In this document: piece by piece, positions 35,757 through 45,005 of the stretch
Position numbering within the stretch: the first letter of the stretch is position 1
Layout: each line of letters opens with the position of its first letter
Assembly: GCF_014284125.1 (NCBI RefSeq)
Contig: NZ_JACOFX010000007.1
Span: 1 to 64,000 of the forward strand
Length of the DNA stretch: 64,000 bases
Origin: Undibacterium umbellatum
GTDB taxonomy: Bacteria > Pseudomonadota > Gammaproteobacteria > Burkholderiales > Burkholderiaceae_D
Direction of reading: 5' to 3'
The notes under the pieces: generated by a model
Databases searched by the model: none
What the model saw: the letters and a program-made list of their open reading frames with translations, nothing else
Told to the model about the DNA's origin: nothing
Made by a program: the position numbers and the translations under genes

Positions 35757-37697
35757 ATGAGACTACAGATGCTGAATTCTGGATTGCTGAAAGGTATGTT
35801 GGGCATGCTGGCTGGACATGAGTTGAGTGTCAGTGAACGTAAACCCCATGTGCGGCACATGATTTATGTGGCATTGCCCTGTGCCTTGTTACTGGGCCTG
35901 GCAAATTTCCTGCAATCTGGCTATCCATTGTCTGGCCTGATCGTGGCATTGGCTGCCGTGCTGATACTAGTTGCAGCATTTTTTCTATCCAGCCAGGACA
36001 AGCTGCTGACCATGGCCGAGTCCTTGCTCTTGCTGCTTGCATTAGGCGCGAACATCACTCTGGTCTTGCTGGGTGGCATTGCAGGCAGTGGGGTCTTATG
36101 GATTTATGCCTTCCCCTTCCTGGCCTTATGGCTCAAAGGCCAGCGCCAGGGTGCGCGATGGAGTTTATTGTGGTTGCTGTCCATGCTGCTCAGCATCTGG
36201 GCAGGCAGTGAATTTCCTTTTTCCCATGTTTATGATGAAAAATTCATGGTGCAGGCAAGCGTGGCCATGTTGCTGTATGGCGGTATCGCCCTGGCCTACA
36301 ATTTCAGCCACAGCCAGCTGAAAGAAAAGCTGTATGTCAGTGAACAAGGGGTACAAGCCAAGAACCGCGATTATCTGGCGAGACTGGAACAGGCTGCTTA
36401 TCAGGATGGCGCAACCGGCTTGCCCAATCGCTTGCGCCTGCTGGATATACTCAACCGCGAAATCAGCCTGGCCCAGGAGCGCGGGCACACCTTGCTGGTA
36501 GCGCATATACGTCTCAAAAAAATGTTTGAAACCAGCACCATCATTGGCGCAGATGCCAGCGACAAACTGATACGCAATATTGCCGCCACCATGACAGCAG
36601 CAGTAGGTTCGCGCGGCATCTTTGCACGCATAAGGCGCGACGAGTTTGTCTGCATCTACCGCAAACATTCAGAAGATATCTCGGCCACCGACATCATCAA
36701 GGAAATCCTGGCTTTCCGTCTCGAGTATAAAATCAATGACTATGCCATCCATATCGATCATACGATAGGCATAGCCAGTTATCCCAGACATGGTCAGGAG
36801 GCCGAAACCCTGCTACACAAAGCGGCTCAAGCCATGTTGCAGGCGCAGTTTGCCAATCAAAGTCTGGTTTTCTTTGATGAAAGACAGGAACAGCAGTTCA
36901 ACCGCAAGCAACAGCTCTTCGTGCAATTGCATGAAGCTCTGCAAAAAGGCGGGCTCAGCCTGCATTATCAGGGCCTGATCGACTTGAAAAGCGGCGCGGT
37001 CATCGGTGCCGAAGCCCTGGCCAGGTGGATAGACCCGGTGTCCGGCCCTATCGCTCCTGCAGAATTCATCCCGATTGCCGAAAAGTCCGGCCTCATCAAA
37101 CCGCTTACCCTTTGGGTCATGCGCGAAGCTTTTGGGCAACTTGCCAGATGGCGTGCCGAGGGACTGAATCTTCGCGTTTCGATTAACCTTTCGGCCAGAT
37201 GCATATTAGATAGACAACTTGTTGATGATTTGCACGGCATGCTCAAGGAATTCAATTTGCCCGCCGAATATGTGGTGCTCGAACTGAACGAGGCGGGCCT
37301 TGCCGACGAGACGGCAACTGCCATGGAAACCATACTAAGCTTGCATAAGCTGGGGTTCTGCCTGTCCATCGATGATTTCGGCGCGGGCCACTCCTCGCTG
37401 TCTTATCTGAAAAATCTGAAGATAGATGAACTCAAAATAGACCAGAGTTTCATGCGTACCATGGCGACTGATGCCAATTGCCGCGCCATCGTGCAGTCTG
37501 CCATACAACTGGCGCATAACCTCAACCTGAAGGTCGTGGCGGAAGGCATAGAGAGCGCCAGGACCGAGCAACAATTGCAGGAAATGGGTTGTGACATAGG
37601 GCAAGGCTATTATTTCTGCAAACCCATGCCTGCCGACGTCTTCAACCAATGGGCCAGATCATGGCAGATTAACCGGCGTGCCGTGTTGCAGGCTTGA
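35757..37697 (+). CDS. Membrane GGDEF-EAL protein with degenerate GGDEF motif
   Basis: A 646-residue membrane protein with five or six N-terminal helices (about 35-180), a GGDEF domain (about 215-375) and an EAL domain (about 395-640). The diguanylate cyclase signature reads RRDEF instead of GGDEF, so c-di-GMP synthesis is unlikely. The EAL domain keeps EALARW, the Asn of NLSA, DDFGAGHSSL, KIDQSF and VVAEGIE, so c-di-GMP hydrolysis is expected. I chose the ATG preceded by GAGGAGAG, eight codons into the open frame. It should lower c-di-GMP in response to a membrane signal that is not evident. Confidence 0.9.
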   Translation: MRLQMLNSGLLKGMLGMLAGHELSVSERKPHVRHMIYVALPCALLLGLANFLQSGYPLSGLIVALAAVLILVAAFFLSSQDKLLTMAESLLLLLALGANITLVLLGGIAGSGVLWIYAFPFLALWLKGQRQGARWSLLWLLSMLLSIWAGSEFPFSHVYDEKFMVQASVAMLLYGGIALAYNFSHSQLKEKLYVSEQGVQAKNRDYLARLEQAAYQDGATGLPNRLRLLDILNREISLAQERGHTLLVAHIRLKKMFETSTIIGADASDKLIRNIAATMTAAVGSRGIFARIRRDEFVCIYRKHSEDISATDIIKEILAFRLEYKINDYAIHIDHTIGIASYPRHGQEAETLLHKAAQAMLQAQFANQSLVFFDERQEQQFNRKQQLFVQLHEALQKGGLSLHYQGLIDLKSGAVIGAEALARWIDPVSGPIAPAEFIPIAEKSGLIKPLTLWVMREAFGQLARWRAEGLNLRVSINLSARCILDRQLVDDLHGMLKEFNLPAEYVVLELNEAGLADETATAMETILSLHKLGFCLSIDDFGAGHSSLSYLKNLKIDELKIDQSFMRTMATDANCRAIVQSAIQLAHNLNLKVVAEGIESARTEQQLQEMGCDIGQGYYFCKPMPADVFNQWARSWQINRRAVLQA

Positions 37698-37775
37698 AGC
37701 ACTTCAGCTTGATTTTGCATTCATTCCTGAAAAGGCTTAGCATGCGGGTTCCTATCCATTATTCGCCATGCTTCC

Positions 37776-38363
37776 ATGCCCTTTACACTGCAAAAAAAAA
37801 TAAAACAGTTCAGCCTGGCGCTGTTGATCTGCCTGCTGTTCATGGCGGCGGCCATTTCTACCCTGGGTTTGCGCGACCAGGTCGTGGCTGCTGATCTTGT
37901 CATCGTGCCAGGCAATACCGTCAATCCTGATGGCAAGCCATCCGACCGTTTGCGTGGCCGCCTGAATGCTGCTTTGCGTTTGTATGTGGCACAAAAGTGC
38001 AAGGCTATCCTGGTCAGTGGTGGCACTGGTGTGGAAGGCCATGACGAAGCGGAAGTCATGAAAAACTACCTGGTTGAGCGAGGCGTACCGGCGATGGCTG
38101 TGTATACCGACAATCAGGGTATCAATACTTTTGCCACGGCAAAAGCGGCGGCAGCCTTGATGAGGGAAAAAAACTGGAAATCCAGCATGCTGGCCAGTCA
38201 GTTTTTCCATATCGCACGGTTTCAGCTGGCGATGAAGAAATATGGCGTCGAGCCGGTAGGGCATGTGCATTCTACTGACTACGAAATACGGGATGCGTAT
38301 TCGCTGACACGTGAGGTGTTTGCGTATTTTGAGTATACGTTTAGAAATCCCCAGGTGGAATGA
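37776..38363 (+). CDS. YdcF-like protein (DUF218)
   Basis: A 195-residue protein with an N-terminal membrane anchor (about residues 12-33) and a DUF218 domain: AADLVIVPGNTV, the RLRGRLNAAL helix, ILVSGGTGVEGHDEAEVMK and a late ASQFFHIARFQ segment carrying the conserved His. DUF218 members include the SanA/YdcF envelope proteins; some are linked to the peptidoglycan or S-adenosylmethionine binding, but no reaction is settled. It follows the GGDEF-EAL gene by 78 bases on the same strand. Confidence 0.85.
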   Translation: MPFTLQKKIKQFSLALLICLLFMAAAISTLGLRDQVVAADLVIVPGNTVNPDGKPSDRLRGRLNAALRLYVAQKCKAILVSGGTGVEGHDEAEVMKNYLVERGVPAMAVYTDNQGINTFATAKAAAALMREKNWKSSMLASQFFHIARFQLAMKKYGVEPVGHVHSTDYEIRDAYSLTREVFAYFEYTFRNPQVE

Positions 38364-38527
38364 TCTGGCAACATAGCGCTGCAAGTCTGCAACAGCACAA
38401 GCTGGTTTCTACTCACATTGCGCATCTTGAATTAAATATCCGTAAGCTTATTGCTGGCGATACCGACCAATTTATATCTGTCGTATGATTCATACATAAA
38501 TACATCCATTTATAGAAAGTCCCCATC

Positions 38528-39043
38528 GTGAAAAAAGCAAAATTACTCAGTGCCATTACTGCTACTGTGCTGGCGATTGCCAGTTTCTCTGCAGCGGCGC
38601 AGGCAAACAAAGATACTCAGCAAATGAGTTTTCAAGGGGCGGAACTAAATGGCAAGAAAATTGCTCTAAGTGATTATGCAGGCAAGACCCTGCTGGTGAG
38701 TTTTTTTACGGCGGGTTGCAATCTCTGCGCGCGTGACTTGAAGCTCATGCGCGATTTTTATAATCGCAATGTGAAACGCAATTTTGTGTTGCTGGCGATT
38801 AATATTGATGCAGACAAGAAAGATTTTGATTCTTATGTACAACTGATCAATCTGGCAGTGCCAGTCGAGCAACGCTTTCCTATCATCTGGCGCAATACGC
38901 CGGGCTATAAGGATAATTTTGGCACTATCGTCAACCAGCCCACCCATTTTGTGATCAACCCCAAGGGCCAGCTGGTCTTGAAACGGGAAGGCACTTTCCA
39001 GCCTAACGACTGGGACAATCTATGGGAATCGCTGGGTTCCTGA
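38528..39043 (+). CDS. TlpA-like periplasmic thiol-disulphide protein
   Basis: A 171-residue thioredoxin-fold protein with a signal peptide (about 1-26). The active-site motif is CNLC (C64, C67), in FFTAGCNLCARDL, with the cis-Pro in NQPTHFVIN. TlpA/ResA-like proteins reduce disulphides in the periplasm, for example in cytochrome c maturation, or respond to oxidative stress. A GNAT gene follows after 18 bases. Its partner is not evident. Confidence 0.85.
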   Translation: MKKAKLLSAITATVLAIASFSAAAQANKDTQQMSFQGAELNGKKIALSDYAGKTLLVSFFTAGCNLCARDLKLMRDFYNRNVKRNFVLLAINIDADKKDFDSYVQLINLAVPVEQRFPIIWRNTPGYKDNFGTIVNQPTHFVINPKGQLVLKREGTFQPNDWDNLWESLGS

Positions 39044-39061
39044 AATAAGGATAGAAATAAG

Positions 39062-39502
39062 ATGGAAATGAAGTACGAAGTGCGCATAGTTGATACCAGC
39101 CACGTAGAAAATATACGTCAGTGCTTCGCCGTATTCAGCTACTTGCGGCCCCACCTGGATGAGGAAGAATTCATCAGCCGGGTGCAAACCCAGGTGTCTG
39201 AAGGCTATACCATTGCCTGCATCTACATGGATGGTGAGGTAGTTGCCGCTGCCGGTTATCGCGTGCAGCATTACCTGGCCTGGGGCAAGATACTCTACCT
39301 TGATGATTTGATCACCCACCCGCAAAAGAAAAATGCAGGTTTGGGGTCGGCGCTGATGGAATGGGTAAAACAGCAGGCAAAGATTCTGAATTGCAATGAA
39401 TTGCACCTCGATACCGGCTTTCAAAGGCATGATGCACACAGGCTGTACCTGAACAATGGTTTCGACTTGAGTTGTCACCACCTGTCAAAAAAAATAGGCT
39501 GA
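39062..39502 (+). CDS. GNAT-family N-acetyltransferase
   Basis: A 146-residue GNAT protein. The acetyl-CoA loop is KKNAGLGSAL (about residues 96-105), followed by the helix and the C-terminal HRLYLNNGF motif that closes the fold. The substrate is unknown. It starts 18 bases after the TlpA-like gene and is probably cotranscribed. Confidence 0.88.
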   Translation: MEMKYEVRIVDTSHVENIRQCFAVFSYLRPHLDEEEFISRVQTQVSEGYTIACIYMDGEVVAAAGYRVQHYLAWGKILYLDDLITHPQKKNAGLGSALMEWVKQQAKILNCNELHLDTGFQRHDAHRLYLNNGFDLSCHHLSKKIG

Positions 39503-39529
39503 GCTAGCGGCTTATTTTAAGATTCAAAG

Positions 39530-40306
39530 TCATAATTCCAGCGGCAAACTCCAACTTGTGGGGATGACATCATACCTGACCACGGCGCGCTGTTGCTGGC
39601 GGCGTTGCAGGCTGTCGGGGCTCCAGGTTTTTTCCCAACCGGGAGGGTAAGCAAGGCCCTCACCTTGCCAGTCTGGCAGTCGCTGGCGCACGGCAATCAC
39701 TGGCAGATGCAGAGGTAGCGGCTGCTCTGGCGTATCGGCCCCCAGGCTATACGCATAATTGGGCAATAGGGCATCGCAGACGGCAGCAAACCAGGCCGTA
39801 TGGTCTTCGTCCTGGCCCAGGGCATTGGCCAGGCCAGCGGGGTCAAAACGGGCCAGGGCCTCTATCAGTTCAGCCGTACTGGCACCTGGTGCATCGCCCC
39901 AGCCCATGACAGGGTTGAAGTTGTAATCGGCACCTGATCCATACCAGCCTTCACGCCAGGGTCTTTGCATCCAGTTGCGCGGGCCTGTGAATAACTGCCA
40001 GCGCCAGTGCAGGCCAGACGGTTTGGGCCAGCTATACAGATACAGTTTTTGATAACCTGCGGCATGCAAGTCCCTGACCATGGCCATCAAACGCGCATGC
40101 GGCATGCGCTCTGGTGGTGAACGGCGAAACAGTATGGGCTCGCCATCGGCATGCTGGACTTCATCTGTGGACAAGTTCAAATCCAGGGTACGTTTTTCAT
40201 CCCCAAATCGCGCCGCCACCCAGCCGCTCAGCAAGTTCACGGCTGTCAGTACGCCATAGCCACGATGGCGGTGAAAAATAACGGTTCCGGGGGCGATCGG
40301 TTTCAT
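39530..40306 (-). CDS. Conserved-looking hypothetical protein
   Basis: A 258-residue soluble protein, rich in Trp and Pro, with no signal peptide. The N-terminus (GTVIFHRHRGYGVLTAVN) resembles the small SH3-like or CarD-like barrels found at the start of some nucleic-acid-associated proteins, but that is a weak likeness. The middle has the repeated motifs WPKPSGLHWRWQLFTG and GWYGSGADYNFNP. I cannot assign a function. A start 39 bases upstream is equally possible, since neither has a ribosome site. Confidence 0.65.
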   Translation of the reverse strand: MKPIAPGTVIFHRHRGYGVLTAVNLLSGWVAARFGDEKRTLDLNLSTDEVQHADGEPILFRRSPPERMPHARLMAMVRDLHAAGYQKLYLYSWPKPSGLHWRWQLFTGPRNWMQRPWREGWYGSGADYNFNPVMGWGDAPGASTAELIEALARFDPAGLANALGQDEDHTAWFAAVCDALLPNYAYSLGADTPEQPLPLHLPVIAVRQRLPDWQGEGLAYPPGWEKTWSPDSLQRRQQQRAVVRYDVIPTSWSLPLEL

Positions 40307-40449
40307 ATATTGGTGGTGTATCAGGAATGTATCAATATGCTGCATGCAATGAAATGCAACAGCTTAGTGTAGCAGTTTTCACTGGCCCCCTTAGCGCGTT
40401 ACAATGTGTCCAATCTAAAAATTTATTCCCATCCTGTTGAGACAAAACC

Positions 40450-40935
40450 ATGACTTTGCGTATCATCGCCACTGGCGGCACTTTTGATAAACATTATGAT
40501 GAACTGGCTGGCAAGCTCAGCTTTGCTGACAGCCACCTGCCTGAAGTATTGAAACGTGCACGTTTGACAATACCGGTAGAGCTGGAAGTCTGCATGCTGG
40601 TAGACTCACTGGACATGAACGACAGCCACCGCAATACCGTCTTGCAGGCTTGCCAGCAATCGGCTGAAAATGCCATCGTCATCATCCACGGTACCGACAC
40701 CATGCGTGAAACAGCAGAAGTACTGGGCGCGGCAAATCTGGGTAAGGCCATCGTCTTCACAGGTGCAATGATCCCTTATGAAATCGCCAATTCCGACGCT
40801 TTCTTCAATCTGGGTTTTGCCTGTAGCGCAGCGCAACTCTTGCCACCTGGTGTGCATGTCGCCATGAATGGCAAGGTCTTCCCCTGGGATAATGTACAAA
40901 AAAACCGCACGGCCGGTGTCTTCGTCAACAAGTGA
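40450..40935 (+). CDS. Short asparaginase-like protein
   Basis: A 161-residue protein equal to the N-terminal catalytic domain of L-asparaginases: the first active-site Thr in ATGGTFDK and the second in HGTDTMRET, then FTGAMIPYE. The whole C-terminal domain of ordinary asparaginases (about 150 residues) is missing, yet the frame is intact and ends naturally, so it belongs to a single-domain subfamily rather than being a broken gene. Asparagine or a related amide is the likely substrate. The next gene starts five bases on. Confidence 0.82.
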   Translation: MTLRIIATGGTFDKHYDELAGKLSFADSHLPEVLKRARLTIPVELEVCMLVDSLDMNDSHRNTVLQACQQSAENAIVIIHGTDTMRETAEVLGAANLGKAIVFTGAMIPYEIANSDAFFNLGFACSAAQLLPPGVHVAMNGKVFPWDNVQKNRTAGVFVNK

Positions 40936-40939
40936 GATC

Positions 40940-41437
40940 ATGATGAAACTGCTGCTGGCGACATTATTGCTGTGTTTTTCTAGCCTGACGCAGGCAGCAG
41001 AAACGCGTTTTGATTCTATCTATTTTTTCCAGTCGCAAGCCGAGCTGGAAAAAAAAGGCATCAATATCGATACCTTTGGCCGCTATACGCGCGTACTGCA
41101 AACGCAGATTTACCGTGCTTTGAAAAAAGTCAAAATGCCGGAAAGTGCGGGTTACCTGGTGGTGGCGATACGCTCGGATGGCGAGGTCACCTGCTGGCTG
41201 GACATGGCACCCGCCGTGCATGAATATTACGACAACCAGATTTATGAAATCGTCAAAAAAATCCAGCCAGTCAATGTAGAAAGCGGCATCCTGGTATTTG
41301 GCATGAAGATGGCGATAGACACTGCCGTGCATACCAAAAAACCCGTACCCGCCCCTGCCGACTGGGCAGAGGCCAAAAAGAAACTGAATGACCCGAATAA
41401 TATAGAAGAACTGGTGTTATCCAGATGGCCTGAGTGA
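40940..41437 (+). CDS. Secreted hypothetical protein
   Basis: A 165-residue protein with a signal peptide (about 1-18, ending LTQAAE). The mature protein contains YLVVAIRSDGEVTCWLDM and an alternating helix-sheet pattern, with a C-terminal DPNNIEELVLSRWPE. No family is recognised. It starts just after the asparaginase-like gene and is probably cotranscribed. Two adjacent ATGs make the first residue uncertain. Confidence 0.6.
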   Translation: MMKLLLATLLLCFSSLTQAAETRFDSIYFFQSQAELEKKGINIDTFGRYTRVLQTQIYRALKKVKMPESAGYLVVAIRSDGEVTCWLDMAPAVHEYYDNQIYEIVKKIQPVNVESGILVFGMKMAIDTAVHTKKPVPAPADWAEAKKKLNDPNNIEELVLSRWPE

Positions 41438-41480
41438 GTACGCCTTGACTCCAGGGAGATGCTTTGCAGCGTCGCCCTTT

Positions 41481-43595
41481 TCAAGCCAGCTTCAACCCCA
41501 CCTCTTCCTTCGCAACAGCAGCCCGCACCTCTACAACAGCCCCATCCAGCAGAGACACCACCCGCTCAGCCGCATTAATGGTCTCTGGCCTGTGCGCCAC
41601 CATGATGCGTGTCAGTTGCAAATTGCCGAGCGCCTGATTGACCTTGTGCTCATTGTTCACATCCAGATGGCTGGTCGCTTCATCCAGCGCCAGTATTTTG
41701 GGCTGCTTGTACAAGGCACGCGCCAGCAAGACACGCTGCTTTTGCCCGCCAGACAAGCTGCTGCCCATATCACCCACCAGAGTCTGATAACCCATGGGCA
41801 TCTTGCTGATTTCTTCATGGATGGCCGCCAGCCTGGCGCATTCTTCTACTCTTTGTTGATCACAATGGCTGTCAAAGAAAGCGATATTGTCCATGATGGA
41901 ACCAGCCAGCAAGACATCTTCCTGCATTACCGTCCCCACCAGTTGGCGATAAGTCTTGACGCCCAGCTGGGTGATGGGAATATCGTCGATCAACACCTCA
42001 CCCTCGGTCGGCTTCAACAAACCCAGAATGATCTTGCACAAGGTCGTCTTGCCGCAACCACTAGGTCCGACCAGCGCAATGCTCTGGCCCGCCGGTATGG
42101 TCAGGTTGACATCCTTCAATACCCAGGGTTCACCCTCGGCATAGCGGAACTTGATATTCTTCAGGGTAATCACTGCCTTGATGCGTGAGATATCGGTTTC
42201 AACAGCAGTTTCTGCCTCCGCCTCTTCCAGCACAATATCCGCCAGCCTTTCGCTATGCAGGCTCAGCATGCGGTAACTGATGAACACATCAATCAGGCTG
42301 GAAATACGGCCAGTAAAAGTACCCGCATAGCTGGAGAAAGCCATCAGCATACCCACCGTCAAGGTGTTTTGCATGACCTGGCCCGCGCCAATATAAAACA
42401 GTGCCAACCCTTGTATGCCAAAGATCAGGGTATTGCTGACCTTGAAGATGATGGACAGCTTCTGCGTCTTGATATCACGGTTTTGCACATCGATCTTCAA
42501 ATTCTGCCAGCGTGACAGGCGCTCAGTCTCACGGCCAAACAGTTTCAGTGGCGTGACGGCACGCATGGTTTCCAGAAAGTGCGAACTCTCTTTGGAAGAC
42601 AATATCAGCCGCTCTTGTGACGCCTCCCGGAAGGGCTGATAGAAGGCCCAGCGCAAACCTGCATAAAGAGCCACCGCACCCAATACCAGCATACTCAGCT
42701 TCAAGCTATACACCAGCATCATCACCAGCGCCAGCACGGCCATCAAGCCATCCAGCACACTCTCGACAAACATCGAAGTCAGGGTACTTTGTATCGCCCC
42801 TATCGACCCAAAGCGCGACACCACATCACCAAGATGACGTTTTTCAAAATAAGAAACAGGCAAACGCACCAGATGAGCAAACACGCGCGCCGACCATTGC
42901 AGGCTGATATCCATACTCCAGCGCATCAAAAACCAGCTACGCGCCAGGCCTATGGCATTCTGGGTAATCATCAACAACGCAAAACCAAATACCAGCACTA
43001 CCAGCAACTCTCTATCGCCACTGACAATGACTTCATCAATCACAAACTGATTAAACAGCGGCGAGCAAATCGCAAAAATTTCCAGAGCCAAAGCCAGCGC
43101 CAATACTTTGACAATAGCAGGACGCAAGCCAACGATATGGCCAGTCAGATCACGCAGGGCAACTTGCTTCTTCTCATCCTTGGGTTTGAATGCAGGGCTG
43201 GGCGTCAACTCCAGTGCCACGCCGGTAAAATGACTGGACGCTTCCTCAACAGGAACACGCCTTTCACCCACTGCCGGGTCCAGTAACACCAGCGTGACCT
43301 TGCCACGCCAGTCCTTGCGCACGGCTTTGAGCACGACGAAGTGATTCAAATTCCAGTGCAGTATGCAGGGCAAAGCCAGTTGATCCAGTTCATCCAGCTC
43401 AAGACGCAAAGGGCGGCTGTTCAATTGCATGGCCGATGCATGACGCATCAATTGCGCCAGCGTGGCACCTTTGAGGCTGATGGAAAACTGACGGCGAAGG
43501 TCGGCAAGATCAGTATGATAGCCAAAGTGGCTGGCTACCATGGCGAGACAAGCCAGGCCGCATTCGCTGGATTCGGTTTGGAGGAGAGGTGACAT
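41481..43595 (-). CDS. Peptidase-containing ABC exporter (bacteriocin type)
   Basis: A 704-residue exporter of the PCAT class. The C39 peptidase domain at about 1-135 has the catalytic Cys in SECGLACLAM and the His in LNHFVVLKA; it cleaves leader peptides after Gly-Gly. A six-helix ABC membrane domain spans about 160-440, and the ATPase domain follows with Walker A GPSGCGKTTL, signature LSGGQKQR and Walker B ILALDEATSHLD. With the HlyD protein and the Gly-Gly peptide gene upstream on the same strand it forms a complete type I peptide export set apart from the outer-membrane channel, which would be a TolC encoded elsewhere. Confidence 0.94.
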   Translation of the reverse strand: MSPLLQTESSECGLACLAMVASHFGYHTDLADLRRQFSISLKGATLAQLMRHASAMQLNSRPLRLELDELDQLALPCILHWNLNHFVVLKAVRKDWRGKVTLVLLDPAVGERRVPVEEASSHFTGVALELTPSPAFKPKDEKKQVALRDLTGHIVGLRPAIVKVLALALALEIFAICSPLFNQFVIDEVIVSGDRELLVVLVFGFALLMITQNAIGLARSWFLMRWSMDISLQWSARVFAHLVRLPVSYFEKRHLGDVVSRFGSIGAIQSTLTSMFVESVLDGLMAVLALVMMLVYSLKLSMLVLGAVALYAGLRWAFYQPFREASQERLILSSKESSHFLETMRAVTPLKLFGRETERLSRWQNLKIDVQNRDIKTQKLSIIFKVSNTLIFGIQGLALFYIGAGQVMQNTLTVGMLMAFSSYAGTFTGRISSLIDVFISYRMLSLHSERLADIVLEEAEAETAVETDISRIKAVITLKNIKFRYAEGEPWVLKDVNLTIPAGQSIALVGPSGCGKTTLCKIILGLLKPTEGEVLIDDIPITQLGVKTYRQLVGTVMQEDVLLAGSIMDNIAFFDSHCDQQRVEECARLAAIHEEISKMPMGYQTLVGDMGSSLSGGQKQRVLLARALYKQPKILALDEATSHLDVNNEHKVNQALGNLQLTRIMVAHRPETINAAERVVSLLDGAVVEVRAAVAKEEVGLKLA

Positions 43596-43715
43596 AAATT
43601 ACAATCCGTACATGCATGGAAAAGTCTGAGTGCAAAATTGACGACGACAGAGCGGAAAAACAAATTACGTATTGCTAAAATATGATCAAAAGAAATTTAA
43701 CTTACAGGCATTCGG

Positions 43716-44618
43716 CTATCTGTTTTTGATATTCATTCCGCGTTTTTTTAATTCAGCTAAAACTCCATTCTCTCCACCAAGATGTGCTGCGCCTATAACA
43801 GCAACGTCGCATTTTCCGTGATCAAAAAGTTCGATATCAATTTTTTCTGCTATTGACTTATTTCGTTCCGTCAATAAGAACTTTTCGTATAGTGTCCATA
43901 ATTTTGGATCACTATAGAAACTCTTCATCAGATATTCATAAACATGATTTGGATCCTTCGAAGAAGTGTATGCGGTCTCCATATTTTGCACATACCGATC
44001 AACACATTCGTCGCAATCCAACATCGACATAAACCGATTTAAAAACTCCTGCCACTCACTATCAGAGATTTCAGAAATGGCATTTGCAACTGCATACCTG
44101 TCTTCAAGGCCCTTCCTTGTTACGCCATTTTTAAGTGCAATATTCTTTATATACTTATCTATCGAATATATTTCTTTCAATTTGGAATTCATATGATTTA
44201 TTCGCTTCTCCATTTTTTCTAGAAGAACGTACAACATGAACGGTGTTAAGCCATATATGTCCTTTGGGTCTTTTACATATGGTGAGAATCTGTCTTTTAT
44301 CCTTTTAATCGTTTCTTCATTAAACCGTTTATCTAATGATCTACCACCAAGATTACCTGAAACAATTTGACCAGTTTTTGCTACCGCTTCTTTATCTGAA
44401 TCATCGTACTCAAAACAAATTGCCTTACTTCTCGAAATTTCTCTATCGAAACTCTCATTGCTATAAACGGGAGATCTTCCAGCGTGATTCGATCCAATCA
44501 AAATTATTAATTTGTCTTTTTTGAACACCTCAATTACAGGAAACGATTGCCCAAAAACACGGCCCGCGTTCAACACAGTCGCAAGCAAAAGTATTTTTAA
44601 TGCGCTTGAATTAATCAT
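43716..44618 (-). CDS. TraB/GumN-family protein in a bacteriocin locus
   Basis: A 300-residue protein with a signal peptide (about 1-23). It fits the TraB/GumN family: an early IILIGSNHAGRSPVY strand-loop with the conserved His, a central helical part with two Cys in LDCDECVDRY, and the C-terminal signature RNKSIAEKI ... DVAVIGAAHLGGENG. Related eukaryotic Tiki proteins are metalloproteases, but activity in bacteria is unproved. The gene is markedly AT-rich compared with the exporter, overlaps the small membrane-protein gene by eight bases, and lies between the peptide gene and the exporter. Processing or self-protection is inference. Confidence 0.75.
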   Translation of the reverse strand: MINSSALKILLLATVLNAGRVFGQSFPVIEVFKKDKLIILIGSNHAGRSPVYSNESFDREISRSKAICFEYDDSDKEAVAKTGQIVSGNLGGRSLDKRFNEETIKRIKDRFSPYVKDPKDIYGLTPFMLYVLLEKMEKRINHMNSKLKEIYSIDKYIKNIALKNGVTRKGLEDRYAVANAISEISDSEWQEFLNRFMSMLDCDECVDRYVQNMETAYTSSKDPNHVYEYLMKSFYSDPKLWTLYEKFLLTERNKSIAEKIDIELFDHGKCDVAVIGAAHLGGENGVLAELKKRGMNIKNR

Positions 44619-44946
44619 TTTTAGATATTCGGTAAACTAACTCTTTAAGAAAAACATTTATCAAAAGAAAAATTATGCCTAATAGAGCATTTTTCGATTC
44701 AAGTGCAATAAACAAAAACAAGCATAGTGAAAAAGAAAAAACTGCAACTAACCAATGATAGGGTTTGTTAAGGGTTGACTTTTTTTGGGTGAGTACTTCT
44801 GCAATAAAGAAAACAAACGCAATGTAAGTACATGACTCTATTAACTGCGAAATTTCAGAATATCCATGTATTCTGTAATTAAATTGCCAATTTAAAATAA
44901 ACAAAAAAAACAAGGTCATTGGCCAGAGAGTTTTATGTCGATTCAT
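44611..44946 (-). CDS. Small membrane protein, candidate immunity protein
   Basis: A 111-residue protein with about three or four hydrophobic segments (IAFVFFIAEVL, WLVAVFSFSLCLFLFIAL, LLGIIFLLINVFL). It is AT-rich like its neighbour and overlaps the TraB/GumN gene by eight bases. I took the ATG with AAGGTC ahead of it over a GTG 18 bases upstream. The family is not recognised. Small polytopic proteins beside bacteriocin genes are often immunity proteins, so that is a reasonable but unproved guess. Confidence 0.55.
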   Translation of the reverse strand: MNRHKTLWPMTLFFLFILNWQFNYRIHGYSEISQLIESCTYIAFVFFIAEVLTQKKSTLNKPYHWLVAVFSFSLCLFLFIALESKNALLGIIFLLINVFLKELVYRISKND

Positions 44947-44963
44947 TTTTTTGACCTTAAACA

Positions 44964-45003
44964 CAATAAAACGACGCCAAGCTATGTGGCGTCGTCTTTT
45001 TTA
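44964..45003. terminator. Terminator hairpin after the Gly-Gly peptide gene
   Basis: ACGACGCCA and TGGCGTCGT pair perfectly around a seven-base loop, with T runs on either side depending on strand. On the minus strand it starts a few bases after the stop of the peptide gene and ends in TTTTATTG. It should reduce transcription into the membrane-protein and TraB/GumN genes, which start about 25 bases later. Confidence 0.85.
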
Positions 45004-45005
45004 GA

